NCBI GenBank assembly: GCA_021292165.1
Contig: CM037880.1
Coordinates: 208,098,255-208,162,254, forward strand
DNA from: Shinisaurus crocodilurus
Taxonomy: Eukaryota > Chordata > Lepidosauria > Squamata > Shinisauridae
Direction of reading: 5' to 3'
Length of the DNA stretch: 64,000 bases
Of this stretch, positions 21,585 through 32,735 are shown piece after piece (the stretch's first letter is position 1; each line of letters starts with the position of its first letter). Below the pieces are notes generated by a model. It was given only the letters and a program-made list of their open reading frames with translations, did not search any database and had not been told where the DNA came from. The position numbers were made by a program, and so were the translations under genes.

Positions 21585-23023
21585 GTTGGACTATTTATTT
21601 ATTTAAAATATTCATAGGCCGCCTTTCAGGGTAGCGGTGCAAGTGGGAGCTTACCTGCTCTCAGGGGTGCTCCGGAGTACCCCTCGCCTGCTCTCGCCGC
21701 GCTCTCACCGCTTGCAGCACCAGGGAACGGGAAGTGACGCGACAGGTTCCCCATCCCCATCGCGTCACTTCCAATTCCCTGGCGCTGCATTTTTAGCATA
21801 AAAACCAGGGCAACCCATCTTAAAACAGCTGCAAATAGCAAATCACAGCCATTTCAAGTTGGGTTGCCCTGGTTTTTATGCTAAAAATGCAGGGCCAGGG
21901 AACCGGAACTGACGCGGCGGGGAACTGAAGCTCCTTTCCCCGGTGCGGCATGGATTGAGCGGCGGCCAGGTAAGTCGCGAGAGTCTTGGGGGACCTTGGG
22001 GGCCACTTTCAGCCCACCCGAAACTCTCTGTTACATCCCTATTTCAGGTCAGGAGGACTCCCAAGGTGGCGTACAACATTAAAATGCATATAATAAAATT
22101 CATAATGAAAAAACTGATGGGATAATAAAAGCAGCAAAAGTCCCACAAAACAACAAACATCGACATAAGATAGAACCTACAACACAATTGCAGCTGTGAC
22201 CCAGTATGATAAAACATAATCAGGGGAAGGCCAGGGTAAAGAAGTAAGTCTTTGGGGCCTTCTTAAGAGCCTCCAATGATGGGGCCTGGCAGACCCCGGA
22301 TGGCAACTTATCCCAGAGGTGTGGGGCCAGTACAGAAAAGTCTCTCTCTCATGTAGTCTCTCTCACAGGTGGGCAAGTGAGAAGGACCTCTCTTTCTGAT
22401 CTTAAAGTGCAGGCAGGCTGATAAGGGTGAAGGCATTCCTTCAACTAATTTGGTCCCAAACTGTTTAAGGCTTTAAACGTCAAAACCAGCACTTTAAATT
22501 GGGCTTGGACACACTGGTAACCAGTGCAGCTAGCACAGAATAGCTGTTATATGAGCTGATAGCCTCACCCCCACCAACACTCGGGTGGCCGCATTCTGCA
22601 CCAGCTGAAGTTTCTGGACCATCTTCAAAGGCAACCCTACGTACAGCACATTACAATAGTCTTGTACAGTAGCCTTTGGACATCACTAGTGAATGGATAA
22701 TTAAGGCAAGGTCCATCCACACCACATAGGGCCACAGCTAGCATACCAGCCTAAACTGATAATAGGATCTAAATTTGGTTTCTTCAACAAGGGCCTCACT
22801 CTTGGACACTGCAGTCTGCAGCCACCAGGGATTCCCCAGTTAGCACAGAGTCCAGGAGGACTTCCAGACTTGGTCTTTTAGGGGGAGTAAAATTCCATCT
22901 AAGACCAGTTGTAAACCTCCATGCAGAGTAGGTGGTTTTCCAACCCACAGTACCCCCATTTTGTCTGGATTAAGTTTCAGCTTGTTCACCCTCATCCATC
23001 CCAAAACAGCGTCTGTTGCCCTG
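21585..23023 (-). mobile_element. L2-clade LINE, 3' part, split by a foldback
   Basis: On the minus strand this starts in the reverse transcriptase thumb (KLKLNPDKMGVLWVGKP at about 22985-22935, then LDGILLPLKDQV), runs through the C-terminal region (plus-strand GGCAACTTATCCCAGAGGTG and similar), the 3' UTR CGCCACCTTGGGAGTCC at about 22065, and ends at 21585 with GGCGGCCTATGAATATTTTA and TAAATAAATA. The foldback 21632-22041 lies within the 3' UTR. 5' truncated and disrupted. Confidence 0.75.
21632..22041. mobile_element. F1: GC-rich foldback hAT element with target duplication
   Basis: 410 bp. Ends TAGCGGTGCAAG and GTTACATCCCTA form a 12-bp terminal inverted repeat with four mismatches. Flanks TTTCAGGG (21624-21631) and TTTCAGGT (22042-22049) are a 7-of-8 target duplication. 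Central arms at about 21785-21818 and 21857-21892 (TTTTTAGCATAAAAACCAGG and its complement) form a long hairpin. Outside these sits a smaller inverted pair, GGGAAGTGACGCGA / TCGCGTCACTTCC. No transposase. Confidence 0.8.
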
Positions 23024-23244
23024 GTTTCTACAGAAAAGACGCAGTGCGGCGTCCCGTCGTGCCGGCGCAGGGTCCCGTCGTGGCCAGATGGGACGGGACG
23101 GGACTGTCGCAGCGGGCCTGGGAGGCTCGTCATGGAGAGGCGAGTGGGGCCGTGACCCGGTAAGGCCCGTGAGTCTCGGGGTGTGTGTGAGCAGGGCCGA
23201 TTTTGGCCCGCTACGCCCCCCTGAGCTGAGCGGTTACATCCCTA
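23024..23244. mobile_element. F2: GC-rich hAT foldback, right part
   Basis: Starts near TGTTGCCCTGGTTTCT, carries GTCCCGTCGTGCCGGCGCAG and GATGGGACGGGACGGGACTG, and ends CGGTTACATCCCTA at 23244. The right end matches F1 and F8; the left terminus is missing. It separates two L2 copies. Several open frames over it come from the CpG-rich composition and are not genes. Confidence 0.65.
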
Positions 23245-24800
23245 AACATGTACTCTTAAACAATAGAAAAGCTCCCAGCTTGCAGTTGATATATCTCAAC
23301 AGGTGCCAGGCTGGCCTCAGGGGGGAGCTTGTTCCAGAGTTGGGGGGCTACCACAGGGAAGGCCCTCCCTCTTGTTGCCGCTCTCCAAGCCTCCCTCAGT
23401 GGCAGCAACCGGAGCAAGGCCCCAGATGTTGAGCATAGTGTCCGGGTAGATTGTGGCTGGGAGAGGCGTTCCAACAAGTATTGTGGTCCCAAACCATGTA
23501 GGACTTTAAAGCACCTTGAATTGGGCTCGGAAGCATACAGGCAGCCAGTGCAAGCGGGCCAGAACTGGTGTTATGTGTTCAGACCTTCCGGTTCCTGCAA
23601 TAAGCCTGGCTGCCGCATTTTGCACAAGCTGCAGCTTCTGAACAGTTTTCAAGGGCAGCCCCATGTAAAGTGCATTGCAGTAGTCTGGCTTTGAGATTAC
23701 CAGAACATAGATTACTGAAATCAGGCTATCCCTGTCCAGATAGGGGCGTAGCTGGGCCACCAGCTGGAGCTGGTAGAAGGCACTCCGTTCCACTGAGGCC
23801 ACTTGAGCCTCAAGTGACAAAGATGATTCAAGGAGAGCCACCAAGCTACGGACCCGTTGCGCATCCCCATCCAGAACAGGTTGAACACCCTCCATCTGGT
23901 CAGAGGAACCACGCACTAACAGCATCTCAGTCTTGTCTGGATTGAGCTTCAGTTTGTTAGCCCTTATCAAGTCCATTGTCACAGACAGACACCGGTTTAG
24001 CACATCCACAGCTTCACCTGCTGAAGATGAAAAGGAGAAATAGAGCTGCATGTCATTAGCGTACTGATGGCAACGCATTCCAGAACTCCGGATGACCCCA
24101 CTCAGTGGTTTCATGTATATGTTGAAAAGCATGGGGACTGACCCCTGAGCAATCCCATACTGGAGAGTCCACGGGGTCAAGCAGTATTCCCCAAGCACCA
24201 CCTTCTGGAGCCGGCCATCCTAGGAGCAGTACCACTCCTGCAATGCAGTACCCCCCACTCCCAACTCAGACAGCTGCCCCAGAAGGATACCATGGTTGAT
24301 GGTATTGAAAGCCGCTGAGAGATCCAGGAGTATCAACAGGGTCACACTCCCCGTCTCTCTCCCGACATAGGTCATTATACAGGGCGACCAAAGCTGTTTC
24401 TGTGCCAAAACCAGGCCTGAACCCCAACTGAAATGGATCCAGCTAATCAGTCTCATCCGAGAGTGCCTGGAGCTGGTTGGCCACTACCCGCTCTAGGACC
24501 TTGCCCAGGAAAGGAACATTTGCTACCGGCCTAAAGTTATTAAGATCTTCTGGGTCCATAGAGGGTTTCTTCAGGAGCGGCCTCACCACCGCTTCTTTCA
24601 ACTGGCATGGGACCACTCCCTCTTGTAAGGAGGTAGTGATCACCTCCCTGGCCCAGCCGGCTGTTCCCTCCCTGCTAGTTTTTATGAGCCAAGGATCCAG
24701 TGTGGATGTAGTTGCATGAAGCTGTCCAAGCATCTTGTCAGCATCCTCGAGCTGTACCGACTGAAATTCATCCAAAATAACTGGACCAGGCTTTGATCCT
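23245..24800 (-). mobile_element. L2-clade LINE, reverse transcriptase region, inactive
   Basis: Four minus-strand frames in order, 24775-24443, 24456-24220, 24201-23506 and 23492-23256, cover one reverse transcriptase. Visible motifs are PEDLNNFRPVANVPFLGKVL (fingers), LLILLDLSAAFNTINH (first catalytic aspartate region), YGIAQGSVPMLFNIYMKPLS, YANDMQLYF at the active site where YADD is expected, and the C-terminal SRAFPVV-like block (GRAFPVVAPQLWNKLPPEA). The YADD to YAND change plus frameshifts make it inactive. L2 rather than CR1 is judged from these motifs; a database comparison would settle it. Confidence 0.8.
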
Positions 24801-24825
24801 TTCTTAATCCTGTGAGTCCCGTACA

Positions 24826-25915
24826 GCTTTTGTTTTATTTATTATTTATTTGGTTCTATTTATAGCCGAAACCTCATAAAACTCCCAACATAGGTAATAA
24901 CAGTGAAAAGATCCAGCAATAGAATGGAAAAAATAAACCTCTAATACAACCAATAATAAATAGCAGAGAAAACATATACAGAATCAATGATAGATCCAAT
25001 CTTATTCATTGCAGCAGCATCTAACCACTCATAAATGCCTGGTTAAGCAATTTGGTCTTACCTGGCATTGAAATGTTAGCAAAGTTGTTGCAAGCCAGGC
25101 ATACTTCTCGGGAGAGGGCATTGCCAGAGGTTGCCAGCACAGAGAAGGCCCTGTCTCATGTCACCACTCAGTGTACTTCCCCCAGTAGTGGGACATGATG
25201 GGCCTCCCCCATAGATCTAAGACCATTGGTAGGCTGGTACAGGGAGTGGCATTCCTGGAGATTCCTGTGTCCCAAATCATTTGAGGCATTGTAGGACAAC
25301 ACCAGCACCTTGAATTCCACCTGTAAACAGATAGGCAATCAATGCATTTCTTTCAGCAACCTTGTTATATGATCCCTGACAGCTATCCCTGTCATCTGTA
25401 TTTTGCACCAGCTGTAATTTCCAAATCATCTTCAAGGGCAGCCCTACACAACGTGTATCATAATAATCCAAATGAGAGGTTAGCAAAATATGGGTCACTG
25501 TGGCTAAACTATCTGTCCAGGAAAAGTCATAGCTGTACCTGCTGAAACAGGGCAAAGGCACTCTATACCACTGAAGGCACTTGCGCCTCCCGTGACAAAC
25601 CTAGATAAAGGCGTAGCCCCATACTACACACCTGCTCTTTCATGTGAGTGCAACCCACCCAGAATGGGTCATCTACCAAATTCCCAGACGCGAAGATCGT
25701 CCACCCACAGGGCCTCCTTCTTGTCAGGATTCAGTCTTTAATGGCCCTCATCCAACCCATTAATGCCTCCAGGCACTGACCTAGCACTTGTCTTGCACAG
25801 CTCACCTGACTCAGGTGACAAGGAGAAATAGAGCGGACACCTTGACACATATGAAACCAGTGGCTTCATATAGATATTAAAAAGCATGGAGAACAGAATG
25901 GAATTGTGCATTTCC
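24826..25915 (-). mobile_element. L2-clade LINE, third copy, degraded
   Basis: Reversed L2 C-terminal and 3' UTR blocks recur in the same order as in the two copies to the left (ATGTAGGACAACACCAGCAC-like, TGCACCAGCTGTAATTTCC, TCTTCAAGGGCAGCCCTACA, TAGATATTAAAAAGCATGGA). A frame at 25277-25561 retains LDYYDTRCVGLPLKMIWKLQ. Heavily mutated. Confidence 0.65.
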
Positions 25916-25975
25916 TTGTCGATTGTTGTTAGCTAACTATTCTGAACATAGTTGAACTACTTAAGTAGAATTAAC

Positions 25976-26032
25976 AGGGAAATCCTATCCTTGTCTACTC
26001 AAATGTAAATCCCATTGAGTTCAATGGAACTA
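25976..26032. mobile_element. short inverted-repeat MITE (AATCCTAT family), copy 7
   Basis: GGGAAATCCTATCCTTGTCT and AAATCCCATTGAGTTCAATG; the right arm is replaced by the MITE that starts at 26033. Confidence 0.45.
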
Positions 26033-26219
26033 AGTGGCTGGTGGCTCCAATGTCAGCGAGGCTGTGTGTCCATTCCAGATTTCACTCTGAACTTTAAAGA
26101 GCTATCCATGGTGCTGAACCCTATCTTCAAAATAGCTCCATGGATAGCTCCTTAAAGTTCAGAGTCAAATCCAGAGTGGATACACAGCCCCACTGACATT
26201 GGAGCCACCAGCCTCCACT
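26033..26219. mobile_element. foldback MITE (AGGCTGGTGGCTCC family), copy 1
   Basis: Left arm AGTGGCTGGTGGCTCCAATG is mirrored by CATTGGAGCCACCAGCCTCC. An inner pair, CTGAACTTTAAAGAGCTATC / GATAGCTCCTTAAAGTTCAG, surrounds CCATGG. A second copy with a target duplication is at 45515-45726. Confidence 0.8.
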
Positions 26220-27859
26220 GCTCCTAAGTGTATATTTATTTCTTTAGTCATTCATTCATTCATTCATTCTGTTTAGAATTGAGAATTTTAAGAGGCATTT
26301 GCACACAACTATATAATTTGTATTTTTCAAATAGTATGATGTTCATTTCAATAAATATTGTGCTTTCTGAATCCCCTTTTCTTCTCCTTCTTTCTAAGCC
26401 ATGTTAGTTTTTAAGATTGTGGGTAATATTTATGCATTGTTCTCTATATAAAATTGTACTGCACTTAGTGCAGCTTTAAGCAACATATAAATAAATGATA
26501 CTAACAATAATGTACAGCATTAGATTTTGTTTTGGTTGGAAGAACAGTCTTGAAATAACTATGTTAGATTTTTTAAAAACACTGAAATCCAAGCAGTTGC
26601 GTAGAAATAAAGATGTGTTCATATATATTCTTCAGTGAAACACATTCTGCATTCAGTTTTTCTACTAACAGAGAGCATATGTTTGATCAGGATTTATCTT
26701 GCTTAAACATAATTTACTGTGTTAAAAGCATGCAGGTTTTATTACATGCTGTGTTCCTGACACAATTGAATTAATTTAAAACAGACTTTATTGTTCAATA
26801 AAATTAGTTCTAATAAAATCTTACTGCCATATAATGCATTGCTCATCAGTTAGTTTTAAATGATATAAAAGCATTCTTTAAACAATGACAGCAGATAATA
26901 TCCTGAAGAAAATTTTCATTAAAAATAGAGAAGATTCCAGTTGTGTGCTTGGTTCTACTCTAGCAAAGTAAGATTTTGGAATTCCTGATTTACTACTGCA
27001 TATATATGCCACTGAGCTGGAAGTTGTAGTTTGTGATCTATATCTGAGATTTTTAAAAATACATATTTCTGCTAAGCTCACATGTTCTTTATTGCCACAC
27101 ACCTTACAGGAGTCCCCCAGCATGACCCACTTCACTTCTTCCTGATGGGACTAACCTTTTCTTTAATGCCATTGCAAGCTACATGATATTCTGTAGTGGT
27201 AGTGCCTGACATTCTGAAGTCTGTTGATTATTTACCCTCCTAGATTGACAGTCAATGATATCAGGGCATTTATAATAAACAAGAAAAAAGGTGTGTGTAG
27301 GCTATAATGAATGGTGAGTACATTAACGGTATAGAGAAGGTTAAACATAACTGTTGTTCTCTTATACATGAACATTTTATCAAAAGTTAATAATTAGACG
27401 AGCCTAGAGTTGCTCATTATCTAGTTAATCTCAGAGTATCTAGAGCCTTTGGACTAAAATATTCAATTAATTGTTTAATATACTTCATTCAGAAATATCC
27501 TCATTTGAAAAGTCAATTGTGAAAGTAAGTATCTTCCCAGCTACAAATTGTTCTACTGATTCACTGTGATCAACAGGGTAGTAAACATCCCTGAAAATGT
27601 ACATTCTTACCAATTAGAAAAGTATGACATTTGCCTCCAATAGTGGTATTTGTTAGATACATTGCTTCCTATCAGTTAGGTATAGTCTGCAAATCCTCAA
27701 GGAGCTATTGAAAGCGACCATATAATCCTTTGCAAAGAATGAACGTTGTTCTCATAAATAGATGAAAGAGTAAACCTGAATCTCAATAGTATGATTACAG
27801 ATTGTGAGGGGGGGAGGGTCACATGACTGAATGCTCCATACAAAATATTTGTCTATATA
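26220..27859. other. intronic sequence, nothing recognised
   Basis: AT-rich, including a (CATT)n run at about 26249-26269. The 85-codon minus frame at 26878-27135 has no recognisable domain. Confidence 0.4.
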
Positions 27860-28130
27860 TGGGTCAGCTTCAAGTTTGAGAGGGCCCTGGCAAAGTGCCC
27901 TCTGGTGTCACCCGCCATGGCGGTGATGGGCAATCTGCACCAGTTAGTTGTTGGCTGCCTTCCATTTTATATTCCCACAATGCCTTGAAGGAACACTTAT
28001 GTCAGAGGCATTGTGTCCACCATCTAATTAAGATGGTGGACAGCTCCCAGATCCAGCTGCTTGTCTTAGGGACTCAGGGCCAGCATCAGTGGTGCTACCT
28101 GCCAAGATGCTGGGACCTGACAGTCGCCTG
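27860..28130. mobile_element. possible degraded hAT family B copies
   Basis: TCAAGTTTGAGAGGGCCCTG then CAAAGTGCCCTC resembles the reversed right end of the element at 6959-7307, and CAGGGCCAGCATCAG at about 28077 resembles its left end. Boundaries are unclear. Confidence 0.3.
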
Positions 28131-29448
28131 AGGATGCCATGCCACCCTGTTCCATTGTATCAAAATATATGATGGGTAAAGAGATTCAGTCCCAACCATT
28201 AAGATCAATATGTGCTTTTCCATTGACTGAAATAGTGGCTTAGTTCTTCTCTTTTAAAAGAAACGAGTCTGCACTGTTTTCAGTACAGTAATTCTCATTA
28301 GCACTTTAGGTAATCAAAGGTCTAATAAGCAGTTTAATGAGTTGTTCAGTATTGCAGGCTGAATTTTTGAAAGAGACTACACTGAAGGATAATCGGGTGG
28401 GGGGAACGAACTAGTTTATATGTGCAGTTTTCTATCTCAGTACAAAAATATTGATTCTTTAAATGCACTGAGTATGAAGGACACATTTAAGGTCTTCTTG
28501 GCTTCAATTCCTTCCAGTTCTTAGAGAGTTTCATCTTATGAGGTTTGTCTGCCACTTGAGGATTTTTTAAATGGAATTTTGCTTAATAGTGCGCTTCAGA
28601 TTTACAAACTTTAAATTTGCTTTAATTAGCTTAATCTGAAGATTAATCAGCACAAGTTTTACATACATATTCAGGCTTCAGTCCTATGCACACTTCCTTG
28701 GGAATGTCTCCTACTGAACTCAGTGAAACATACTTCCAAGTAAACATGCATGAGAACAGGCTATTAGCATTTATATAGCTCATTAGAATATTTAAAGTTC
28801 TCTCATACATTATCTCAGGAATCCTTATGACTACTCTCTAAGGTATTTTAGCCCAGTCTAAATTTATTAACCACATATGGGATGTATTAATGACCTGCTT
28901 GTCATTCCACATTTGGCTTTTTAAAATACTTTTCAAAAATCTGCAGTACTGGACAAGGGGTTTGTCACAGCGCACATGGCTGCTTGCACCCCTCTGCTGC
29001 AATTCCACTCCCAGGTCAAGTTGCTCAGTTTGGATTGAATGGTATTGCCGCCACCACCCCTTTTCTTGTACTTTAAACCTAGGGAAAGGGGACCCTTGGT
29101 TATCTGCCTGGCATGGCACAGGGCAGGAGGAGTGCCGGCTGCGGTCATCTGCACATACCAACCGCCTGCTTCCCTTCTCCTTTCCCGTAGGCATAGATCT
29201 GAATCTCACGTCGTGTCACTAAGTGGTTAGGCAATGTGAGGAGAAAAGAACCTCTCTCTTGGGTCTTGGTCGGAAATCCACTCTCTACACCTCAAGTCCA
29301 ACTTAAGAGAGAACGTTTGTTAAATATCATGAGGCAAGAAGAGAATATCATGAGGCAAGAAGGGAAGCAAAGGATACTTTAAAAGAAAATAAAACTGTGA
29401 CATGAATATAGCTATCCTGCGCTGTACTCTTGGAAGTAACTTACTGAC
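28131..29448. other. intronic sequence with minor repeats
   Basis: 28676-28750 has CAGTCCTATGCACACTTCCT and CTTCCAAGTAAACATGCATG, a degraded AATCCTAT-family MITE. 29322-29361 has two tandem 21-bp copies of AATATCATGAGGCAAGAAG. 28970-29225 is GC-richer with open frames on both strands but no recognised protein. Confidence 0.4.
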
Positions 29449-29456
29449 ATGTAGAG

Positions 29457-29988
29457 CAGCGGTCCCCAACCTTTTTGGGACCAGGGACCGTGTCCGTGGA
29501 ATAATTTTTTCCACGGACCGGGGGGGAGGGGAGTCGCCCACCGCTCACCTGTGGTGCGGACCGGGCGGCAGCGCTGGAGAACCAGGAAGTGATGCAACAG
29601 GAGACCCGTCACATCACTTCCGGCTTTACCAAAATGCTCATCGAGGAGGCGAGCAGAGGGACGAGCGGCGGGGGGTGCTCGCTGGAGCCCGTGAGCACCC
29701 CAAGAGCCAGGATGGGGTGCTTGTCGTGTGGCGCAGTGGCGCGGCGGCTGGATGCGGTGCGTGCTGCCCACCGGGCGCGGTGCGCACCACCCACCGGGAC
29801 AAGCTGCGAGCACCCCCTGGCTCTCGGGGTGCTCACGAGCTCCAGCGAGCATCTGCCCCCACTCATCCCTCTGCTTGCCTCCCCGACGAGCATTTTGGTA
29901 AAACCGGGCACTGCGGCGGCCGGGCGCCACGAGGCCCAGTTCTTAAGAGGCCACGGACCGGTACCAGCCCGGGGGTTGGGGACCCCTG
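29457..29988. mobile_element. F4: foldback hAT element, perfect 8-bp target duplication
   Basis: 532 bp with ends CAGCGGTCCCCAACC and GGTTGGGGACCCCTG, flanked by ATGTAGAG at 29449-29456 and 29989-29996. A hairpin near the left end pairs GTCCGTGGAA with TTCCACGGAC. Long internal arms pair TTACCAAAATGCTCATCGAG (about 29626) with CGAGCATTTTGGTAAAACC (about 29886). It also carries GGAAGTGATGCAAC / GTCACATCACTTCC. The four long open frames here are the two arms read on both strands and are not proteins. Confidence 0.9.
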
Positions 29989-29996
29989 ATGTAGAG

Positions 29997-31280
29997 GACA
30001 CTGGAGAGTACGCACACCTCATCCTTGACTAGAAGAGGCACCAGGGCTCAGACTGACAGCTTGTCCAGGTGACAGAACTCGAGTGAAAAAGAGACAAAAG
30101 AACATTACAGGATAAGTGTAAAGCAGGATGGGAATGTCTATTCTTTACATGAAAAGGAGCTCAAGCAGGAAGGGAGTAAAAAAAAAATAAATCCCCAGTG
30201 CTCATTGCTTCAAGCAGCTTTCTTGCAGACTGGTTCCAATACCAGAAATGAGCTGGTCTGGAAGAAAATTGTTTAAAGTAATGCAGTGCAATATGTGGGA
30301 AAGGAACTGCTGTTGCTACTTCTATTAATGGAAATACACATGGTATTAAACATGTGGCTGACCCATCTTGTCTAGTTTAGCTCTCGGACACACAGGGCCC
30401 AAGCATGGTGGGGGAGGGTACTCTTGGAGATCCAGGGACCCTTGGCTGAGTTGCAATCCCATTACTACGATGAATACATTTGAGGCTAAGAACATGCTTG
30501 AGGATATTTCTGGAAATTTATTTCACTGTATCTATTTATCCTGATATTTGCTGGAGACAATCTGAAGTAGTGTTGGATTAGAATAAGTAACATTCTGAAC
30601 AATGACTTGCTGGCCCAGGTCCTTCTCTAGAACAGAGAATGTGTGCTTGTGCAGTCAAACTAGGCCTTGTAGTTTAAACTGAGAGAGATTTATGCTTCCC
30701 TATGTGACATGCTCTGTCAAGAATTATTAATCCCAAATCTCCTTGTACATAGGTAGGATGGAGGGACAAAACACTAGAACAATCAGGTTCCAGAAGGGTT
30801 GCCATGTTCGTCAGTTGCAACAAAGCCAATGAATACACTCCTTTTAAGACACTTAAAAATTAAGACATGTATTATGGCACTAGCTTTCATGGACTAGATT
30901 CCACTTCATTTGATGTATGAAGTGTAATCCTTAGTTGGCAGATAAATCATGAGATTGATGGATTTCCATTCCATTTAAGAAAATTTGGTGGTATCCATTG
31001 TAACAATTTTCCGAGGAGAAGCCATATTAGTTCCCAGAGACAGTGGGAGCTAATACAGCTGGTAGGATTTACAGACTCAATATATGTGATTAATTTCTAG
31101 TTTACACATTCAAGAACACTCACGTGCATGTAGTTGGGACATGGTAGAAAAGACCCAGTGTGGGTCATGGTGTGTAATTTCATAAATGTAGGAAATGTAC
31201 TTTCAGAATTGAAAAAGAGACCTTTATTTCATAATTCATGAGACTGTAGGTATGGAATTTAAAAATAATACAGGTGTACC
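29997..31280. other. intronic sequence, nothing recognised
   Basis: AT-rich, with no coding motif. 30780-30950 may be an old repeat (TTGCCATGTTCGTCAGTTGC, AGACATGTATTATGGCACTA) but no boundaries are visible. Confidence 0.35.
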
Positions 31281-31282
31281 CC

Positions 31283-31440
31283 ATTTTGAAGCAAAGTCTC
31301 CTCAAAGCAGTTTACAAAGTGAAAAATGTAAACCAATAAGATATAAAATATAATTAATTAAAACAGTCATTTAAAATGACACCAATAAAATTCATTTATA
31401 AAATAAAATGATAATTCATTTAAAAGCTGACTGGAACATC
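31283..31440 (-). mobile_element. possible LINE 3' tail
   Basis: AAGTCTCCTCAAAGCAGTTT then ACAAAGTGAAAAATG and AT-rich sequence resembles a reversed L2-type tail. Abuts the candidate LTR. Confidence 0.35.
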
Positions 31441-31490
31441 TATGTCTTTAAGGCCCATTTTAAAACAACCAGGAAGGGAACTACATCCAT

Positions 31491-32462
31491 TGTAGGGACT
31501 GGGCCCATTGCTCCTGCAGAAGTGCCTTCAAGGGATATGAGAATTGATTCTAAGTCAGAGGAGGAGGAGAGGTTGAAAGCTTCAGCCGAGATGCCAAGGC
31601 CAGGGGACTCAGAGATCAGCCAGGCAGTGTTTGGGAGCAAATCAACCCCAGACACCATCGGAAGGCAAACTGAGCATGCCACTGAGGAGGAGGGTGGATC
31701 CGGCATCACTAATCCTATCAGCTAAAGAGGGTGGACCAGCTGAGAAGTGTCAGACATTCCAAGCAATTGGCCCTTAAACAAGAATATCTGCCTTAGAGGC
31801 AGAGTGTGGGTAACTGGAGTTTAGAAGGGAGGAGGGGAATTCAATGTAAAATCAGCTTCTTACCTATAGGTCACTTCTTTAATGGCTAGTATTCTAACTA
31901 CGTTTGTTCCTTTTGACTTCTGCAGTAAACTTCATTTGTACTTTTAAGTAGGGATGTCCCGAAATCTCAATCGGGGTGGAAGCGGGGGCAAACTCGCCCC
32001 CACTCGCCCCCCCCCCAAGCCCTGCGGCACTTACCTTCCCCCCCGGCTCGGCACATCTCCCTGGAGAGAAGCCGGTGGAGAGGAACTTCCTGGGTCCCCG
32101 GTGCTGCATTTTTAGCATAAATACCATAGGAAACCACCTTAAAATGGCTGTGTGGCTGTTTTAAGGTGGTTTTCTATGGTATTTACATCAAAAAAGCAGC
32201 ACCAGGGTCCTGTCGTGTCAGTTCCTAGAACAGCACCAGGACCAGGTCCCAGGAAAGTCCTCTGGGAGCCTCATGTGGCTGTGGGAAGAATCAAGGGTGG
32301 GAGTGCTTGTGCTCGCCAAGCACAAGGCGAACACCCCACCAGGTACGTGTACATCGCTACGTTTTAAGTCAGTCTGACTGGCTGGCATTAACTTAATAAA
32401 GCTTTAGTTAAGAAGCTATTGTCTGTGTCTGCTTGGAAGGTTTTAGAGGAGGGTGGCCTTCA
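31491..32462 (+). mobile_element. candidate solo LTR, split by foldback F5
   Basis: Begins TGTAGGGACTGGGCCC and ends GGTGGCCTTCA, so it has TG...CA termini, directly flanked by ACATCCAT at 31483-31490 and 32463-32470. An AATAAAGCTTTAG polyadenylation-type signal at about 32395 is followed by TTGTCTGTGTCTGC, the usual R/U5 layout. Without the 411-bp insertion it is about 560 bp. No internal retroviral domain adjoins it. An 8-bp duplication is longer than usual for LTR elements, so a DNA transposon remains possible. The 105-codon frame at 31408-31725 (rich in Glu and Ser) lies across its left end and is not a recognised protein. Confidence 0.55.
31949..32359. mobile_element. F5: GC-rich foldback hAT element
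   Basis: Starts TAGGGATGTCCCGAAATCTC and ends GTACATCGCTA. Flanks CTTTTAAG (31941-31948) and GTTTTAAG (32361-32368) match in 7 of 8 positions. Centre: arms 32102-32147 and 32157-32202 (GCTGCATTTTTAGCATAAAT and its complement) give a hairpin of about 45 bp. Same termini and layout as 57198-57616. Confidence 0.8.
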
Positions 32463-32735
32463 ACATCCATATTCTGTGGAAGGAATCATGGTATCTATGT
32501 AGGAAGGGGGGCATGTTACAAGTTTGAAACCCCTCCCCTCCAGTGATGCTTGGCTCTGTAGAAACACCAGAAACTACAGATTCAAAAATAAAACATCTTG
32601 ACATTTTAATGTGTGACTTAAATTGCTAGAACACCTCCACACGATCCAAGTAGCCAGCCAAACACACAAAAAAAGTGCAGCAAGGGATTTATGGCTGAGG
32701 GTGAACATGCCTCTGCCTCCATCTAATATCTAGGG

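Noticed and set aside
23016..23694. Plus-strand open frames of 121-138 codons
   Set aside because: They overlap the foldback F2 and run antisense to an L2 reverse transcriptase whose minus-strand motifs explain the openness.
29402..30032. Four open frames of 137-195 codons, two per strand
   Set aside because: They are the arms of the palindromic hAT 29457-29988 read in both directions; no domain and no splice context.
31408..31725. A 105-codon Glu/Ser-rich frame
   Set aside because: It crosses the left border of the candidate solo LTR and has no recognised domain, so it is a chance frame in the LTR.
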